NCBI RefSeq assembly: GCF_016653115.1
Contig: NZ_NHRX01000019.1
Location: 1 to 64,000 of the forward strand
Reading direction: 5' to 3'
Origin: Rhodocyclus purpureus
GTDB taxonomy: Bacteria; Pseudomonadota; Gammaproteobacteria; Burkholderiales; Rhodocyclaceae
Length of the DNA: 64,000 nt
Shown: piece by piece, positions 62,798 through 64,000 of the stretch
Numbering within the stretch: the stretch's first letter is position 1
Layout: each line of letters begins with the position of its first letter
The notes under the pieces: generated by a model
Databases searched by the model: none
Told to the model about the DNA's origin: nothing
The model's input: the letters and a program-made list of their open reading frames with translations, nothing else
Position numbers and translations under genes: made by a program

Positions 62798-63805
62798 TTA
62801 ACCTGCGGTCGCCCCCAGCCAGACGTCGAGACCCTGCGCGTTGAGTTCGAGGTCGGTGGCGAAGATGTCGACGATCTCCTCCGCCGGCAGGGTGCAGCCG
62901 AACGCGGCGCACTCGGCGAGCAGCAGTTCGGTCAGCCCGGCGCGGATGTGCGCGACGCGGTCGAAGGCCGAGGCGGCGTCGTCGTTGCGCGCGGCGGCGG
63001 CCTCCTCGTCCCTGGCGCGCTGCGCGATCGCCAGATGCGCGTCGAGCAAGCGGTGCAGCTGCGCGGCCTGGGCGGGAACGTCGCGCAACTGGCTGTAGTG
63101 CGTGAGATAGACCGCGTCGATCGGCAGCGCCGCGATGCGGTCGACGGTCGCGCGCATCGCTTCGGGCTCGAACTGCACGGGAGTCGTCGTCGGGAAGACG
63201 AACTGACGGTCGCCGACGTCGAGCTCGCGGTAGGAGAGGCCGAAGGCGTCACCGGTGAAGGCCGCACGACCGACCGGGTCGAACAGGACGAGGTGGTGGC
63301 GCGCGTGTCCCGGCGCGTCGAAGCAGACGAGTTCGCGCCCGCCGAGCGACAGGCGCTGGCCGTCGGCGGCCTCGATGATTCGTGATGGGTCGATCGGCAG
63401 CACCTCGCCGTAGAGCCGGCGCACCTCGTCGACGCCATAGACCGCCGCCGCACCGGCGACCAGCTTCGACGGGTCAGCCATGTGCCGCGCGCCGCGCGGA
63501 TGCACGACCAGGCGCGCCTTCGGGAAGGCGCGCATGAAGCTGCCGGCACCGCCGGCGTGGTCGAGGTGGATGTGCGTGAGGATCACGTAATCGACGCTGG
63601 CGTTGTCGAGTCCGAGCAGGGCGAGCGCCGCCTCGACGCGCGGCAGCGATTCGTTCACGCCGGTATCGACCAGCGCGACGCGCCCCGCATCGACGATCAG
63701 GTGGATCGAAGCGAGCAAGGGCCGGACGTAGCCGGCGTCGATCGCGTAAAGCCCGCGCGGGTAGCGGATGAGGTCTTCGGGGCGGAGGATTGCCGGAGGC
63801 TGCAT
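62798..63805 (-). CDS. MBL-fold metallo-hydrolase
   Basis: A 335-residue metallo-beta-lactamase-fold hydrolase. The zinc site is ILTHIHLDHAGGAGSFM (HxHxDH), with further ligands in FDAPGHARHHLVLFD, FTGDAFGLSYRELD and AVYLTHYSQL. Residues 215-330 form a helical extra domain (RDVPAQAAQLHRLLDAHLAI). Relatives include general hydrolases and glyoxalase II-like proteins; its substrate is unknown. The ATG at 63805 has GAAAGGTG nine bases before it; a TTG at 63823 is the alternative. It stands alone. Confidence 0.9.
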   Translation of the reverse strand: MQPPAILRPEDLIRYPRGLYAIDAGYVRPLLASIHLIVDAGRVALVDTGVNESLPRVEAALALLGLDNASVDYVILTHIHLDHAGGAGSFMRAFPKARLVVHPRGARHMADPSKLVAGAAAVYGVDEVRRLYGEVLPIDPSRIIEAADGQRLSLGGRELVCFDAPGHARHHLVLFDPVGRAAFTGDAFGLSYRELDVGDRQFVFPTTTPVQFEPEAMRATVDRIAALPIDAVYLTHYSQLRDVPAQAAQLHRLLDAHLAIAQRARDEEAAAARNDDAASAFDRVAHIRAGLTELLLAECAAFGCTLPAEEIVDIFATDLELNAQGLDVWLGATAG

Positions 63806-63878
63806 GGACGCGACACCTTTCAACGATGCGTAAGAAAGATCCGCATGATAAACGATGCAGCCGGCGAGCGCGCCTGCC

Positions 63879-64000
63879 TCAGGCGATGCGCTCGGCGAAG
63901 TAGCGGCGGAACTTGGCGATCTTCGGCGCGATCACGGCCTGGCAGTAGCCCTGGCGCGGGTGCAGCGCGTAGTAGTCCTGGTGGTAATCCTCGGCCGGGA
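63879..64000 (-). CDS. msrA: Peptide methionine sulfoxide reductase MsrA (3' end, partial)
   Basis: The last 40 codons of msrA run off the window: [20 protein letters not shown] then [19 protein letters not shown]. The [10 protein letters not shown] motif and the resolving-type Cys in GYCQ are diagnostic. MsrA reduces methionine-S-sulfoxide in damaged proteins. The N-terminal GCFW catalytic motif is outside the window. Confidence 0.93.
   Translation of the reverse strand, partial: PAEDYHQDYYALHPRQGYCQAVIAPKIAKFRRYFAERIA

Overview
The window looks like chromosome of a GC-rich, polyhydroxyalkanoate-storing betaproteobacterium. The best guess is a member of the Rhodocyclales close to Accumulibacter, Dechloromonas or Azonexus. 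This is inferred from the tandem phasin genes, the MSHA-type pilus cluster, the kdsD-kdsC-lptC-lptA order and the interspersed palindromic repeats; no taxonomic marker was searched.

Positions 1-6055 are the right-hand end of an integrated element. A tyrosine integrase lies next to a 50-base 3' tRNA(CAU) fragment, followed leftward by an AlpA-like regulator, an unknown gene and a PriCT_2/helicase primase, all on the minus strand and, apart from the integrase, overlapping by 4 bases. Beyond the primase terminator lies an AT-rich region full of GGTAAGC/GCTTACC repeats that resembles a replication origin. The intact tRNA and the left boundary are outside the window. A chromosomal scar follows: a PIN toxin/antitoxin pair and a 5'-truncated Fic gene.

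Positions 7643-23928 hold an MSHA-like type IV pilus locus. On the minus strand, read right to left, are an ExeA/MshM-type ATPase with a SPOR-like end, secretin MshL, TPR protein MshN, ATPase MshE, platform protein MshG, MshI/J/K-like assembly proteins, two minor pilin-like proteins with DxDxDG-type loops and a large hybrid histidine kinase. The major pilin gene is divergent. Next come a Kef-type antiporter, the start of the Kdo/LPS-transport operon (kdsD, kdsC, lptC, lptA) with an enoyl-CoA hydratase where lptB-rpoN would be expected, two phasins behind a near-consensus promoter, a CinA-like protein and an EI24 membrane protein.

Positions 32850-38330 hold hrpA, flanked by two copies of a CACGAAA inverted repeat; a four-copy tandem array of about 191 bp lies on its left side. 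Then come crcB, a LysR regulator divergent from a periplasmic isochorismatase-type hydrolase, cytochrome c, azoreductase and KatG (a redox/peroxide cluster), a DedA-rhodanese fusion, pirin beside a decayed lysR gene, glnS, an orphan radical SAM/SPASM enzyme and a MazEF-type module.

The rest (50500-64000) is mostly housekeeping: an MFS exporter and AraC regulator separated by repeats, an RlmN-like methylase, a Mut7-C protein, PldA, PyrF, an M23 peptidase, an RsuA-family pseudouridine synthase with a very long disordered N-terminus, an FKBP isomerase, TcdA, an MBL hydrolase and the 3' end of msrA. Ten copies of one long imperfect-palindromic repeat are scattered through 33000-61700, seven of them in tandem arrays. 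Start sites were chosen from ribosome-binding sites and overlaps; all family assignments come from reading motifs, not from searches.
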